Positions 27,254-36,786 of a stretch of DNA of 58,491 nucleotides are shown here, one piece after another. Origin of the DNA: Aquificales bacterium (GTDB lineage: Bacteria; Aquificota; Aquificia; Aquificales; Aquificaceae). Every line of letters begins with the position of its first letter. The stretch's first letter is position 1. The notes under the pieces were generated by a model, which was not told where the DNA came from, did no database searches, and saw only the letters and a program-made list of their open reading frames with translations. The stretch lies in the NCBI GenBank assembly GCA_027037055.1, contig JALWBR010000018.1, positions 37,923 to 96,413 on the forward strand. The letters are read 5' to 3'. A program made the position numbers and the translations under genes.

Positions 27254-28979
27254 CAGGTAACAGATTGTTTTTTAATCTCTCCACCACATCCTTAAAAGGA
27301 AGGGGAGGGCTGAAAAAGTAACCTTGAGCCTCGTCACACTGCCACAGCTTCAAAAAAGTAAGCTGTTCCTCCGTTTCAACTCCCTCCGCAGTCGCCTTAA
27401 GTCCGAGATTGTGAGCTATGGCTATTATTGTCGTTGTAATGGCAACATCATTGGGGTCGGAAATTATATCACCTATAAAGGACCTGTCTATCTTAAGCTT
27501 ATCAACGGGGAAATATTTAAGATAATTGAGGGATGAATAGCTCGTACCGAAATCATCCACCGCTATGGTAATACCCATTGATTTCAGTCTGTTAAGAACC
27601 CTCATAGCTTCCTTTTTATTCTTTATCAATGTGCTTTCTGTTATCTCAAACTCCAAAAGATCGGGAGAAAATCCAGTTTCCGTAAGGATGTATTCAACCT
27701 TTTTATCAAAATCGGGAGAGGACAGCTGATTTGATGATATGTTAACCGCTATCCTAAGTCTGTAACCCATATCTTCAAGGATCTTGCCGTGGGAACATGC
27801 CTGTCTTATAACCCACTCACCCAAACTTTCTATAAGATCCGATTCCTCCGCAACCGTTATAAATTTACCAGGCAAAAGCAAACCGCTCTCGGGATTATAC
27901 CATCTAAGCAAAGCCTCAAAGCCCACAAGTTTATCATCCTCCAAACTGAACTGGGGTTGGTAGTGAAGGTAAAGTTCATTTTTGACTATAGCTTCTCTAA
28001 GTTTGCCCTCAATATAAAACCTTTCGCTCACCCTTATATTCAATTCACTCGTATAAAACTGGTAGGTATTCCTACCTATTTCCTTCGCGTGATGCATAGC
28101 CATATCCGCATTTTTGAGAAGGATATCCGGATCAACCCCGTCAATAGGGAATACGCTTATGCCTATTGTTACCGTTATATAAAGTTTCTTGTTCTCTACA
28201 AAAAAGGGCTGGGAGATCCTCTCTATTATACTTTCCGCTATTAACTTTATAGAATCAATGTCCTTTAATCCACCCTTAACCATAACAAACTCATCACTTC
28301 CGAATCTGGCTACCATTGAATCGTTATTTACAGAAGAAGCTAACCTTTCCGCAAACAGCTTCAATAATCTGTCTCCGAGCTCATGGCCCATTGATTCGTT
28401 GACTATTTTAAAGTTATCTATATCAATAAAAAGAACTGCTACCTTCTCATTCTTAATTTTTGCATTGTAAAGCATCTGGGCAAGATGGTTGTAAAGCAAA
28501 GCCCTGTTCGGTAATCCAGTCAACAGATCATAGTAAGAGAGGGATCTGAGGTTGGATTCCAAGCTTCTTTTCTCCGTTATATCCTGAACAACAAATATAT
28601 ATCCTATGGTTTCCCCATCAGCCATAACCTTGGAGAGGATGGCATCGCATGTGTACATATAACCGTTAGGATGAATACCCACAACCTCACCCACCCACAA
28701 TCCCTGGTTATTCACAATCTCCCATACCTCTTTAAAAGTGGGTAATCCTTCCCATTTAAGATCAATATTTTCCAGCTTATTCCTTATAAGCTTCTCATAA
28801 GACAACCCAGTTATCTCATAAAAGGCTTTGTTCACCCCTTCTATGCAACCTTCACTATTGAGAATGACAACTCCTTCCTTCATACATTCAAGTATCTTTG
28901 ACATAAAGTATGTCTTCCTTTTGAGACTGTTTATTATTTTTTCATACTCTTCCATGGGATTTATATAATCGGACAACAT
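27240..28979 (-). CDS. PAS-GGDEF-EAL cyclic-di-GMP enzyme
   Basis: A 579-residue protein without membrane helices. A PAS domain (about 20-135, with a PAC end FVVQDITEKR) leads into a GGDEF domain with DNFKIVNESMGHELGD and active-site signature GSDEF in place of GGDEF. The EAL domain then has FEALLRWYNP, NISSNQL, EITES and DDFGTSYSSL, all residues for c-di-GMP hydrolysis. Phosphodiesterase activity is likely; cyclase activity is possible but weakened by the Gly-to-Ser change. It starts 13 bases after the large surface-protein gene and is probably co-transcribed. Confidence 0.9.
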   Translation of the reverse strand: MLSDYINPMEEYEKIINSLKRKTYFMSKILECMKEGVVILNSEGCIEGVNKAFYEITGLSYEKLIRNKLENIDLKWEGLPTFKEVWEIVNNQGLWVGEVVGIHPNGYMYTCDAILSKVMADGETIGYIFVVQDITEKRSLESNLRSLSYYDLLTGLPNRALLYNHLAQMLYNAKIKNEKVAVLFIDIDNFKIVNESMGHELGDRLLKLFAERLASSVNNDSMVARFGSDEFVMVKGGLKDIDSIKLIAESIIERISQPFFVENKKLYITVTIGISVFPIDGVDPDILLKNADMAMHHAKEIGRNTYQFYTSELNIRVSERFYIEGKLREAIVKNELYLHYQPQFSLEDDKLVGFEALLRWYNPESGLLLPGKFITVAEESDLIESLGEWVIRQACSHGKILEDMGYRLRIAVNISSNQLSSPDFDKKVEYILTETGFSPDLLEFEITESTLIKNKKEAMRVLNRLKSMGITIAVDDFGTSYSSLNYLKYFPVDKLKIDRSFIGDIISDPNDVAITTTIIAIAHNLGLKATAEGVETEEQLTFLKLWQCDEAQGYFFSPPLPFKDVVERLKNNLLPVKDE

Positions 28980-28992
28980 AAAAACTGTTTAA

Positions 28993-31731
28993 TCAAAGGA
29001 TTTCCTTGAATCTTCTAAGAATAACCGTAACTAACAACATGAAAATGATTAAGGGAGCGCCGAGGGTGTAACATCCCTTTTCAACCTTTTTAACTACAGT
29101 AGGTTTCTCAACACCGTGAGTTCCCCTTAGTTTTAACTTAATATCAGTATTAAAAGGTGTTTTTATCCTTATAATCATATTTCCCTCATAGTAACCGGAA
29201 ACCGTAGGTTTAAACTCCACAACCACACTGCAGGTTTCTCCTGATTTTAAATATTTTCCGCAGTCGCTGTTTGATATAACAAAGTGTTTTCCATCATCCG
29301 TACTAATACCTTCAATCTCAATATCGGATGATATATTATTGGTAACCTTCACGGTTGAAGAACCCTTGGTTTCAAAGGTAACCTCGGGAGGGTCAAAGGA
29401 AAGAATTGGGTTTTCATCTCCTACTCCCGTCAAATTGACTCTCACAATGGGGTTATCTGGATCACTGGACGGTATGTAAAGGACATCATCCAAAACCCCG
29501 CCCTCGGAAGGTTCAAAAACTACCCATATATTGCATGTTTCTCCAAAATACAACATCTTCCCCGAACATTCATCCCTTATTATCTTAAAATTAACACCCT
29601 GTTCAAATACTATTAGTCCTATGGAAAGATAATAGGTACCCTTATTTGATACTGTAAACACTGCAGGTTCTGAAGGAAATCCTATCTTTTCACTACCGAA
29701 ATTGTAATTTACAGGTATAACCTCAATCTTTTCAGGATTGGATGAACCGGTATACCCTTCCGCCAAAATCCTTACAATGTATGGATTTTCATCGGGATCG
29801 TTAGATTCAATCACAAAATTAAAGAACTGAACCTTTTCCGCCTTTGGATTGAATACAATGAATATTTGACATGCCTCACCAGGAGATAATATAATGGGGG
29901 GGTATCCGCACATTTTCCCTGAAACCTTTTCATACAATATCCGAAATTCTCCGAGGGAATCACCTTCTATTCTAATGTCCGTTATCCTGAGATTTTCCTT
30001 TCCGACATTTGCAATGGTTACAGTCCGCTGAACCTCGCCTCCTATAAATGTACTTAAGTTATAAATATCACTCACATCAATATCGGGTTCCATCACATCC
30101 ACAATCCCCGCAAGTGGTATAAGCATTGGGCTTTTATCCGCATCATTACTTTCAATAACAAGATTTCCAGCATAGTTACCGGAAGTTGCGGACGAAAAGG
30201 TTATACTCACAGCACATCCTTGTCCCTTGGACAGGTTGCTACAGCTATGACTCACCGAAAAGGAGGAATTGTCCGTTGATATATTTGTGAAGGAAAGATT
30301 CCCTTCACCCAGATTATAAACCGTAAGATTATAGGTGATTGAATCTCCGGGGAAAACTGTTCCTAAATAAATCTCGCTCGTTTCAGTATGTATGTAAGGG
30401 AAAGGAGTATTCACATATTCATAAGCACCAATGTCTGGTGATACCCTCTCGTTACCCTCAATATCCTCCGACGGTATTTCCGGATCACTGGATAAACCCG
30501 CATCTACAAGGGGTGATGTGCCTTGAAGAGAGAAATCTTCAGCCAAAGGATCTACAAACAAGGGATCTTCCTTTAAATTGTTAGCATGATTGTAGTTTGA
30601 AGTATCAGTTATAACAAGATCCCCTGAAGTAGGATTGGAAAAATCCGCATTCACTCCGAGATTGTTGTTAAACAGAGATATCTCGGAACCTCCACCTTCT
30701 ATATAAAGATCGTTTCCGTCGTTCGTAGCGGAGTTATTCCACAGTATATTGTTATAGATCCTCAGTATTGCATCGCTACCTTTAAGCTTAATATAAGCTC
30801 CTCCCCCCTTATTACTTGAGTTGCCATAAATTGTATTGTTAACAAGTATCAATGTACCCGTTTCCGTTTCCATATACATTCCACCGCCCAGGTTTCCATT
30901 ATTACCGTATAAGAGATTGTTTACAGCCCTTACACTTCCGTCCTTATTACTTATATATAAACCCGCACCACTACTATTTTTAACCCTGTTGCCCCTTAAG
31001 ATTAAAGACCCGTATAAAGATTCTATCCTTATTCCGATACCACCACCGTTTGAAACAACATTATCAGAAACATATACATTACCGCCTGGTACTCCTATAT
31101 AAATAATTTCCGAAGATGAAGGAATATTGTTGAGATCAACTTTGTTAATTCTAATCTCCACATCCCCACTAACACTCTTAATACTTAAAAAGCTTGAGGA
31201 GTATGTACCGCCGCTTAGTACATTGTTGTTAAAAACAATACTTCCGTTGTCACTTATAAGCTCAACTCCCTTATCTCCCACACCGTTTCTGAATTCACAC
31301 CCCGTTACCTTAATATCTCCCCCGAAGGTTCTGATAAACAAAAAGGCGGGTACTCCTCCTGTGGATATACCGCCTTCAAATATTATGTCCTTTATCTCAA
31401 CTATGGAGTTTGTATCTTCACCGCCCAAATATATATAAAACAGGTGTGTATTTCCCGCTCCGCTCAGTACCGGTTTATTCGTCGGGTCTTCCGCTCTGAG
31501 AATAAGACTCCCAGATACCGCAGGTATATACTCAAGAGGTTCACTGAGATTGTATGTACCTGGTCTCAAAAGTATTATAAATTCACCGCCCCTTTCCTCC
31601 GCCAAGATTAAAGCCATACTTAAGCTACACAAACCGTCGGAACAGTCACTGTCTCCTCCCGGCTCAACCCTTATAACATCCGCTAAAGATAAAGCAAAGG
31701 AAAACAACAAAAGTAAAAATATCTTCCCCAT
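28993..31731 (-). CDS. Large exported protein: beta-helix, four choice-of-anchor D domains, C-terminal anchor
   Basis: A 912-residue protein with a signal peptide (FLLLLFSFALSLADV). Residues 20-440 hold repeats of the right-handed parallel beta-helix type (NNVLSGG, DNVVSNGG, GNRVKNSSG, NNLLYGNNG, NNTIYGNSS). Four choice-of-anchor D (ASPM/SPD-2/Hydin-like) domains follow, each with a pair of cysteines (SKGQGC, SPGEAC, YFGETC, KSGETC). The C-terminus has GCYTLG, a hydrophobic helix and RRF, the three-part form of a CTERM-type sorting tag. Surface attachment is likely; ligand or substrate is unknown. It lies between a small membrane-protein gene and a GGDEF-EAL gene on the same strand. Confidence 0.78.
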   Translation of the reverse strand: MGKIFLLLLFSFALSLADVIRVEPGGDSDCSDGLCSLSMALILAEERGGEFIILLRPGTYNLSEPLEYIPAVSGSLILRAEDPTNKPVLSGAGNTHLFYIYLGGEDTNSIVEIKDIIFEGGISTGGVPAFLFIRTFGGDIKVTGCEFRNGVGDKGVELISDNGSIVFNNNVLSGGTYSSSFLSIKSVSGDVEIRINKVDLNNIPSSSEIIYIGVPGGNVYVSDNVVSNGGGIGIRIESLYGSLILRGNRVKNSSGAGLYISNKDGSVRAVNNLLYGNNGNLGGGMYMETETGTLILVNNTIYGNSSNKGGGAYIKLKGSDAILRIYNNILWNNSATNDGNDLYIEGGGSEISLFNNNLGVNADFSNPTSGDLVITDTSNYNHANNLKEDPLFVDPLAEDFSLQGTSPLVDAGLSSDPEIPSEDIEGNERVSPDIGAYEYVNTPFPYIHTETSEIYLGTVFPGDSITYNLTVYNLGEGNLSFTNISTDNSSFSVSHSCSNLSKGQGCAVSITFSSATSGNYAGNLVIESNDADKSPMLIPLAGIVDVMEPDIDVSDIYNLSTFIGGEVQRTVTIANVGKENLRITDIRIEGDSLGEFRILYEKVSGKMCGYPPIILSPGEACQIFIVFNPKAEKVQFFNFVIESNDPDENPYIVRILAEGYTGSSNPEKIEVIPVNYNFGSEKIGFPSEPAVFTVSNKGTYYLSIGLIVFEQGVNFKIIRDECSGKMLYFGETCNIWVVFEPSEGGVLDDVLYIPSSDPDNPIVRVNLTGVGDENPILSFDPPEVTFETKGSSTVKVTNNISSDIEIEGISTDDGKHFVISNSDCGKYLKSGETCSVVVEFKPTVSGYYEGNMIIRIKTPFNTDIKLKLRGTHGVEKPTVVKKVEKGCYTLGAPLIIFMLLVTVILRRFKEIL

Positions 31732-31744
31732 CGTTTCCCTCTGT

Positions 31745-32149
31745 TTATTTCATTTTTAGTTCCACCTCATAAACTCCCTCTCCGGTGTTATCAACAGCCC
31801 TCATCTGCCTTATCTCAATACCTTCCCTCTCCAATCTATAAATTATATCGGTCAGCTTAAATATATTAACCGATTTTATATTAACCATAAAAATATCTTC
31901 AATACCGGAGATTGATTTTACCTCCACACCCGCATTCTTAAAAAATTGATTAAGAAAAACCTCATCCACTTCCCTCCTTTTCTGATTACCAAAATTCTTT
32001 ATAAGGAAGGAAATTTCTTTATATCTTGCATACTCCCTATTTATCGCATTTCTTATTTCAGAGTAATTAAGATAAACAACGAAGTAACCGCCTATCAGTA
32101 TCAATATAAAAACAACATTTACAATCCGCTTATTTAGATAAAACTCCAT
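31745..32149 (-). CDS. Small bitopic membrane protein, GspM/PilO-like layout
   Basis: A 134-residue protein with one N-terminal transmembrane helix (about 10-28), a helical stalk (IRNAINREYARYKEISFLIK), and a C-terminal alpha/beta part ending VYEVELKMK. This layout and the pattern LTDIIYRLEREGIEIRQMRA resemble the periplasmic ferredoxin-like domains of type II secretion GspM or pilus PilO, but I cannot assign it firmly. It is first in a three-gene minus-strand unit with the surface protein. Only 18 bases separate its ATG from that of the divergent archease gene. Confidence 0.45.
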   Translation of the reverse strand: MEFYLNKRIVNVVFILILIGGYFVVYLNYSEIRNAINREYARYKEISFLIKNFGNQKRREVDEVFLNQFFKNAGVEVKSISGIEDIFMVNIKSVNIFKLTDIIYRLEREGIEIRQMRAVDNTGEGVYEVELKMK

Positions 32150-32152
32150 ATA

Positions 32153-32158
32153 TATAAT
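32153..32158 (+). promoter_or_regulatory. -10 box directly before the archease gene
   Basis: TATAAT, 9 bases before the ATG at 32168, no SD. The whole divergent spacer is 18 bases, so any -35 must lie inside the opposing gene. Confidence 0.45.
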
Positions 32159-32162
32159 ATTA
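32157..32162 (-). promoter_or_regulatory. -10-like box before the small membrane-protein gene
   Basis: TAATAT on the minus strand, 7 bases before the ATG at 32149. It overlaps the opposing -10 box at 32153-32158, so the two promoters would compete. Confidence 0.3.
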
Positions 32163-32167
32163 ATTGC

Positions 32168-32581
32168 ATGTTCTACGAAACGATAGATGACATCACCGCG
32201 GATGCGGGTATCCGTGTAAGGGCTAAAAACCTTAGTGAGCTTATATGTAAATCCATAATTGCCACCTTTAATGAGATAACGGATGTGGAAGACATAGATA
32301 CGGATAAAGAATACACAATTGAGGTATCTTCACCCCTGCCCTACGCCCTTGCGGATATAATAAATGAAGCCCTCATAATACACGAAACAGAAAACTTTAT
32401 TGCAAAGGAATGTAAAGTGCTTGAGTTAGTAGAAAATAAAATAAAAGTTTTGCTTAAAGGGGGTAGGTTTGATCCCGAAAGGCACAAATCAAAGCTTGTT
32501 ATAAAGGCTGCAACCTATCACAGATTAAAGGTTGAAAAGATAAACGGAGAATACATAGGAGAAGTCATATTTGATATATGA
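32168..32581 (+). CDS. Archease (RtcB ligase activator family)
   Basis: A 137-residue protein with the archease pattern: TIDDITADAGIRV at the start (the family HTADVGI region), PLPYALADIINEALIIHETENF in the middle, and IKAATYHRLKVEK near the end. The Asp and His residues that bind metal are present. Archease speeds guanylylation of the RNA ligase RtcB in tRNA splicing or RNA repair. No rtcB is in the window. It is first in a tightly overlapping unit with ubiA, cstA and a small gene. Its stop overlaps the ubiA ATG. Confidence 0.88.
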   Translation: MFYETIDDITADAGIRVRAKNLSELICKSIIATFNEITDVEDIDTDKEYTIEVSSPLPYALADIINEALIIHETENFIAKECKVLELVENKIKVLLKGGRFDPERHKSKLVIKAATYHRLKVEKINGEYIGEVIFDI

Positions 32582-33420
32582 TGGGAAGGATAAGGGCATA
32601 CCTTGAGCTTGTCAGATTTGAACATACAGTATTTGCCCTGCCTTTCGGACTTTCAAGTCTTATACTTCTAACGGAAAGCATGCCGAGTTTAAGAGAAATC
32701 ATCCTAATAATACTAGCCCTCATATTTGCAAGGACAGCGGGAATGGCTATAAACCGGATAGTGGATGAACCTTATGACAGACTAAACCCGCGAACAAGCT
32801 CATGGCCCCTTGTTTCTGGCAAAGTAACCAAGAAGGAAGCTTATTTTATAGCAGGGCTATCATCAATTCTTTTTATGATCACAGCATACTTTCTTAATAA
32901 GCTCGCTTTTCTTCTTTCACCTGTTGTTATAGGTCTTTTAATTCTTTACCCCTACGGTAAAAGGTTTACCCATCTGCCCCACTTTATCCTCGGAGCGGTT
33001 TACTTCCTGATACCAATCGCAATAGATGTGGCATTGAATACCCGTATATCTTTATTGTCCGTTGTAATGGGAGTAGGTATGGCTTTCTGGGTTGCAGGTT
33101 TTGACATACTTTATGCCTTACAGGACTATGAATTTGATAGAAAAGTGGGTCTTAAATCCATTCCCGTAAAGATAGGAATAAAGAAAGCGCTACATGTGTC
33201 CGGACTTTGCCATACTATAACCTTTTTTTCTCTACTTTTGGTAGGTGTTATTGACAATCGTCTCGGTGCTTTTTACTTCTTCAGTATGTTCATTTTTCTT
33301 CTTCTTTTTATATATCAACGGAAACATCTCAAAGGGGAAGTATTCTTTACAGTAAACGGTTATATAAGTATCATTTATCTTTGTGTTGTAATTATTGATG
33401 TTTTTCTTCTAAGGGGTTAA
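32578..33420 (+). CDS. UbiA-family prenyltransferase (quinone biosynthesis)
   Basis: A 280-residue integral membrane protein with about eight helices and the two aspartate-rich motifs of the UbiA superfamily: [15 protein letters not shown] and [13 protein letters not shown]. These bind prenyl diphosphate through Mg2+. It probably prenylates a hydroxybenzoate or naphthoate ring for the respiratory quinone. 'UbiA-like prenyltransferase of the menaquinone futalosine route' is an alternative. It overlaps archease by 4 bases, and cstA starts 2 bases after its stop. The family is sure, the substrate is not. Confidence 0.9.
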   Translation: MMGRIRAYLELVRFEHTVFALPFGLSSLILLTESMPSLREIILIILALIFARTAGMAINRIVDEPYDRLNPRTSSWPLVSGKVTKKEAYFIAGLSSILFMITAYFLNKLAFLLSPVVIGLLILYPYGKRFTHLPHFILGAVYFLIPIAIDVALNTRISLLSVVMGVGMAFWVAGFDILYALQDYEFDRKVGLKSIPVKIGIKKALHVSGLCHTITFFSLLLVGVIDNRLGAFYFFSMFIFLLLFIYQRKHLKGEVFFTVNGYISIIYLCVVIIDVFLLRG

Positions 33421-33422
33421 AA

Positions 33423-35093
33423 ATGGGAAGTATTTTTCTCGTTGTATTTGGCATATTAATGTACCTCTTGGGTTACTTTGTTTATGCAAAATACTTAGCG
33501 GAAAAGATATTTAAGCTTGATGATAATAATAAAACCCCAGCGGTTGAATACAGGGACGGTGTGGATTATGTACCCACCAACAAATACATACTGCTCGGTC
33601 ATCACTTTACATCCATAGCGGGCGCGGGACCCATCGTAGGACCAGCCATAGCACTTATATGGGGATGGTTACCAGCCCTCCTGTGGGTTGTCCTCGGTGC
33701 TGTTTTTATGGGAGCTGTTCACGACTTCGGAGCATTGGTTACCTCAATAAGGAACAAGGGGCAATCAATAGGAACCATAATAGGATATTTTGTTAACGAA
33801 AGGGCAAGATTACTGTTTATGTTCATAATTCTCGCCCTCGCCATTCTCGTTAACGCAGTTTTCGCCTTCGTAATAGCAAAACTGCTCGTATCTTATCCGT
33901 CCGCAGTACTACCCGCATGGATAATAATACCTATAGCAATATTCTTTGGTTATTCCATTTACAAAGGTAAATTTAATTTTCTAATTCTCAGTATTTTCAG
34001 TGTACTGTTACTGTACCTTACCATATTCATAGGCACTTACATACCTATTGATATAACACCTGTTGCAAATGTATTAGGAATGGAACCTTTGATGCTATGG
34101 ATAATAATGCTTTTTATTTACACCTTCTTTGCTTCTTCCCTTCCCGTGTGGTTACTTCTACAGCCGAGAGACTTTTTAAATGGCATACAGCTTATAATAA
34201 TACTCATCCTTTTATACAGCGGTGCGGTTATAGGAAACCCGCCCATTGTTCTCAATGCTGTAAACCTCAGCCCAGAAGGAGCTCCCTCCCTTTTTCCATT
34301 CCTATTTATAACAATAGCCTGCGGTGCTTTAAGCGGTTTTCATTCCTTAGTATCCTCAGGTACCACATCAAAGCAACTATCCCGTGAAAGGGATGCAAGA
34401 TTTGTAGGTTACCTCGGATTCTTAGGTGAAAGTTCCCTTGCCCTTGCGGTTATAATAGCATGCTCCGCAGGTTTTGCATTAACCTCATCAGAAAAACTTC
34501 AAGTCATTTACTCCTCATGGGCTCAAGCAAGTTCAAGTGCAAATGCCCTCTCCGCGGTAGTTGAAGGAGGAGCCAACTTGTTTACATTCCTCGGGATAGA
34601 CAGAAATATCGGGATTGTTATGATAACAACTATGATTATCTTATTTGCAGCTACAACTATGGACACAAGCGTTAGGATACAGAGATATATAATAAATGAG
34701 CTCGGTAACATATACGATATAAACCCGCTTAAAAACCCTTGGATCGCTTCATTTATAGCTGTTTTTACCTCAATGCTACTTGTACTCTCAAAGGAAGGTG
34801 GTAAAGGGGGACTTATCTTCTGGCCCGTCTTCGGAGCTTCTAATCAGCTATTGGCAGGGCTGGCATTTTTGGTCATCCTGCTTTATATCAAAAAGACTGG
34901 CTCAAAGACTACATTCATACTTATCCCCATGATATTCGTGTTTATTACAACGACCGTAGCCCTTACTATGAATGCTTACTCCTTCTTTCTCAAAGGAGAC
35001 ATGCTCTTAGTATTCACAAGTCTTATTATTCTCCTTTTAGCCCTCTGGCTTATTTTTGAATCCGTTTTATCTTTATACAGGAAAAATGCTTGA
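33423..35093 (+). CDS. cstA: CstA-family transporter (carbon starvation protein)
   Basis: A 556-residue membrane protein with some 14 to 16 hydrophobic helices. Family features are [20 protein letters not shown], then [19 protein letters not shown] and the C-terminal [15 protein letters not shown]. CstA-type carriers import pyruvate or peptides in E. coli; the substrate here is unknown. It is shorter than the E. coli protein (701 residues), the short type being common. Its stop lies within the start of the small downstream gene. Confidence 0.93.
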   Translation: MGSIFLVVFGILMYLLGYFVYAKYLAEKIFKLDDNNKTPAVEYRDGVDYVPTNKYILLGHHFTSIAGAGPIVGPAIALIWGWLPALLWVVLGAVFMGAVHDFGALVTSIRNKGQSIGTIIGYFVNERARLLFMFIILALAILVNAVFAFVIAKLLVSYPSAVLPAWIIIPIAIFFGYSIYKGKFNFLILSIFSVLLLYLTIFIGTYIPIDITPVANVLGMEPLMLWIIMLFIYTFFASSLPVWLLLQPRDFLNGIQLIIILILLYSGAVIGNPPIVLNAVNLSPEGAPSLFPFLFITIACGALSGFHSLVSSGTTSKQLSRERDARFVGYLGFLGESSLALAVIIACSAGFALTSSEKLQVIYSSWAQASSSANALSAVVEGGANLFTFLGIDRNIGIVMITTMIILFAATTMDTSVRIQRYIINELGNIYDINPLKNPWIASFIAVFTSMLLVLSKEGGKGGLIFWPVFGASNQLLAGLAFLVILLYIKKTGSKTTFILIPMIFVFITTTVALTMNAYSFFLKGDMLLVFTSLIILLLALWLIFESVLSLYRKNA

Positions 35094-35325
35094 GAATATC
35101 CTGAAAGAAATTTACAGGGTAAAGTTAGGCAGTAGCTTCGCAAGGGAAGTATCAAAACAAGAAGAGATATTCGTAGCCTTCCTACTTATGGATTTTTACG
35201 GATTACCCAACCCAGTTAAATCACTTGCTGTTGAATACATTCCCTTAATGATGGAATCCTTCCACCGCTGGCATAAATCACTGGGTATGGAAAAATCTCC
35301 CCTTGAATGGCTCAGGTGTTGCTAA
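35086..35325 (+). CDS. Small cstA-linked protein ending in Cys-Cys-stop
   Basis: A 79-residue protein starting at ATG 35086 within the last 8 bases of cstA. The longer frame from 35056 would start deeper inside cstA, without support. It is helical, contains GLPNPVKS and [17 protein letters not shown], and ends LRCC followed by the stop. I believe this matches the small family called cory-CC-star, whose members end in CC next to CstA. That name is from memory. A CstA accessory role is inferred from the overlap. Its end overlaps the convergent pepA by 14 bases. Confidence 0.7.
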   Translation: MLENILKEIYRVKLGSSFAREVSKQEEIFVAFLLMDFYGLPNPVKSLAVEYIPLMMESFHRWHKSLGMEKSPLEWLRCC

Positions 35326-36751
35326 GTAAATATTCAAGGCAAAGCCTTACACCAAAACCCGTAGCTCCCTTCTGATAGTAAAAGAAGTCCTCCTTGCTGT
35401 AAGCGGGTCCCGCTATATCAAGATGAGCCCATTTAATACCTTCTCCTACAAACTCTTGAAGAAACATGGCTGCAGTTATTGCCCCACCGTATCTACCTCC
35501 GGAGTTGACAACATCAGCCACATTTGACTTTATCTTCTTTCTTAACCTTTCATCATCCAGAGGTAATCTCCATATCCTCTCTCCCGTTTTCCTTGAAGCC
35601 TCCTCAAGGGATCTTGCAAGTTCATCATCGTTGGAGAAAAGTCCAGCGGTGTACTCTCCGAGGGCTACCATACAGGCACCCGTAAGTGTTGCCATGTCTA
35701 TTATAAGATCCGGTTTCAAATCGGAAGCGTACGATAAAACATCTGCAAGGGTTACCCTTCCCTCCGCATCCGTATTGTCTATCTCTATTGTTTTACCGTT
35801 CTTCGCCCTTATTATATCGTCAGGTCTGTAAGCACTGCCTCCAGGCATGTTCTCCGCAGCACCTATAAGCCCGTGAACCTCCACATCAGGTTTGAGCTCC
35901 GCCACCGCCTTCATGATGCCAAGTACCGCACAAGCCCCCGATTTATCTATCTTCATAGTCCTCATGTAGTCCCCGGGTTTTATATTCAACCCTCCGCTGT
36001 CAAAGGTCAAACCCTTACCTACAAAAACAATCTTTTTCTTAGGTTTTTCCGGCTTATAGATAATATGTATAAAGCGAGGAGGTGTTGAGGATCCCTTTCC
36101 CACACTGTACAGGGCTAACATACCCATTTCTTGAATATCCTTTTCATCATAAACTTTACATTCAAGACCCTTTTCTTCCGCAAGTTTCTTGGCAATCTCC
36201 GAAAGGGTAACGGGATTTATTACATTTCCTGGTTCGTTAACCAAATTCCTCGCATAAATCTGGGCTTCTGCAAATATCTTTCCCAGTCTTATATTTTCCT
36301 CATCACCCTCATATAACCCCACCTCTTCCACACCTTTTTTGTTTTCATTATCCTTCTTCGTTTTATATTTATCAAATTCATAGTTTCCAAGAAGTACACC
36401 CTCCACAACCGCCCTTTCCTTATCAACTCCTATAAAAAGCCCCCTTCTATACTTATCCTTCTTCATCTGCCTTACTCCTATGGCGGAGGCCCTTCTGTAT
36501 ATCTCTTCATCAACCGATTCCTTCTTTCCCACACCCACCAAGTAAACGGATTTTACTTTATCCCCTAAGGGAATCTTTAAAAGCTTATCCTTTTCTCCTT
36601 TAAAATTTTCTGCTTCTATAATTCTTTTTAAAATTTTCTTATTATCTTCCCGCAACAAATCAAGGACTGAAAAATCACCTTCTGGAACAAAAAATACAAG
36701 GCAGTCACCTTCATACTCATTTATACCGCCTTTATAAGAAACAACATCCAT
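35312..36751 (-). CDS. pepA: Leucyl aminopeptidase (M17)
   Basis: A 479-residue cytosolic two-zinc aminopeptidase. The catalytic domain has GKGLTFDSGGLNIKPG, DKSGACAVLG, the M17 signature NTDAEGRVTLADVL, and ATLTGACMVALGEY. Conserved lysine, aspartate and glutamate ligands are all present. The start is ATG 36751, with AAGGAGG 9 bases upstream; the TTG at 36760 would abut the SD. It follows trm1 by 35 bases on the same strand and may be read from the hemE promoter or from its own. Its end overlaps the small cstA-linked gene. Confidence 0.95.
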   Translation of the reverse strand: MDVVSYKGGINEYEGDCLVFFVPEGDFSVLDLLREDNKKILKRIIEAENFKGEKDKLLKIPLGDKVKSVYLVGVGKKESVDEEIYRRASAIGVRQMKKDKYRRGLFIGVDKERAVVEGVLLGNYEFDKYKTKKDNENKKGVEEVGLYEGDEENIRLGKIFAEAQIYARNLVNEPGNVINPVTLSEIAKKLAEEKGLECKVYDEKDIQEMGMLALYSVGKGSSTPPRFIHIIYKPEKPKKKIVFVGKGLTFDSGGLNIKPGDYMRTMKIDKSGACAVLGIMKAVAELKPDVEVHGLIGAAENMPGGSAYRPDDIIRAKNGKTIEIDNTDAEGRVTLADVLSYASDLKPDLIIDMATLTGACMVALGEYTAGLFSNDDELARSLEEASRKTGERIWRLPLDDERLRKKIKSNVADVVNSGGRYGGAITAAMFLQEFVGEGIKWAHLDIAGPAYSKEDFFYYQKGATGFGVRLCLEYLLSNT

Positions 36752-36786
36752 TCCCTTCAACCTCCTTAAACTGAGGGACTGGTAAT

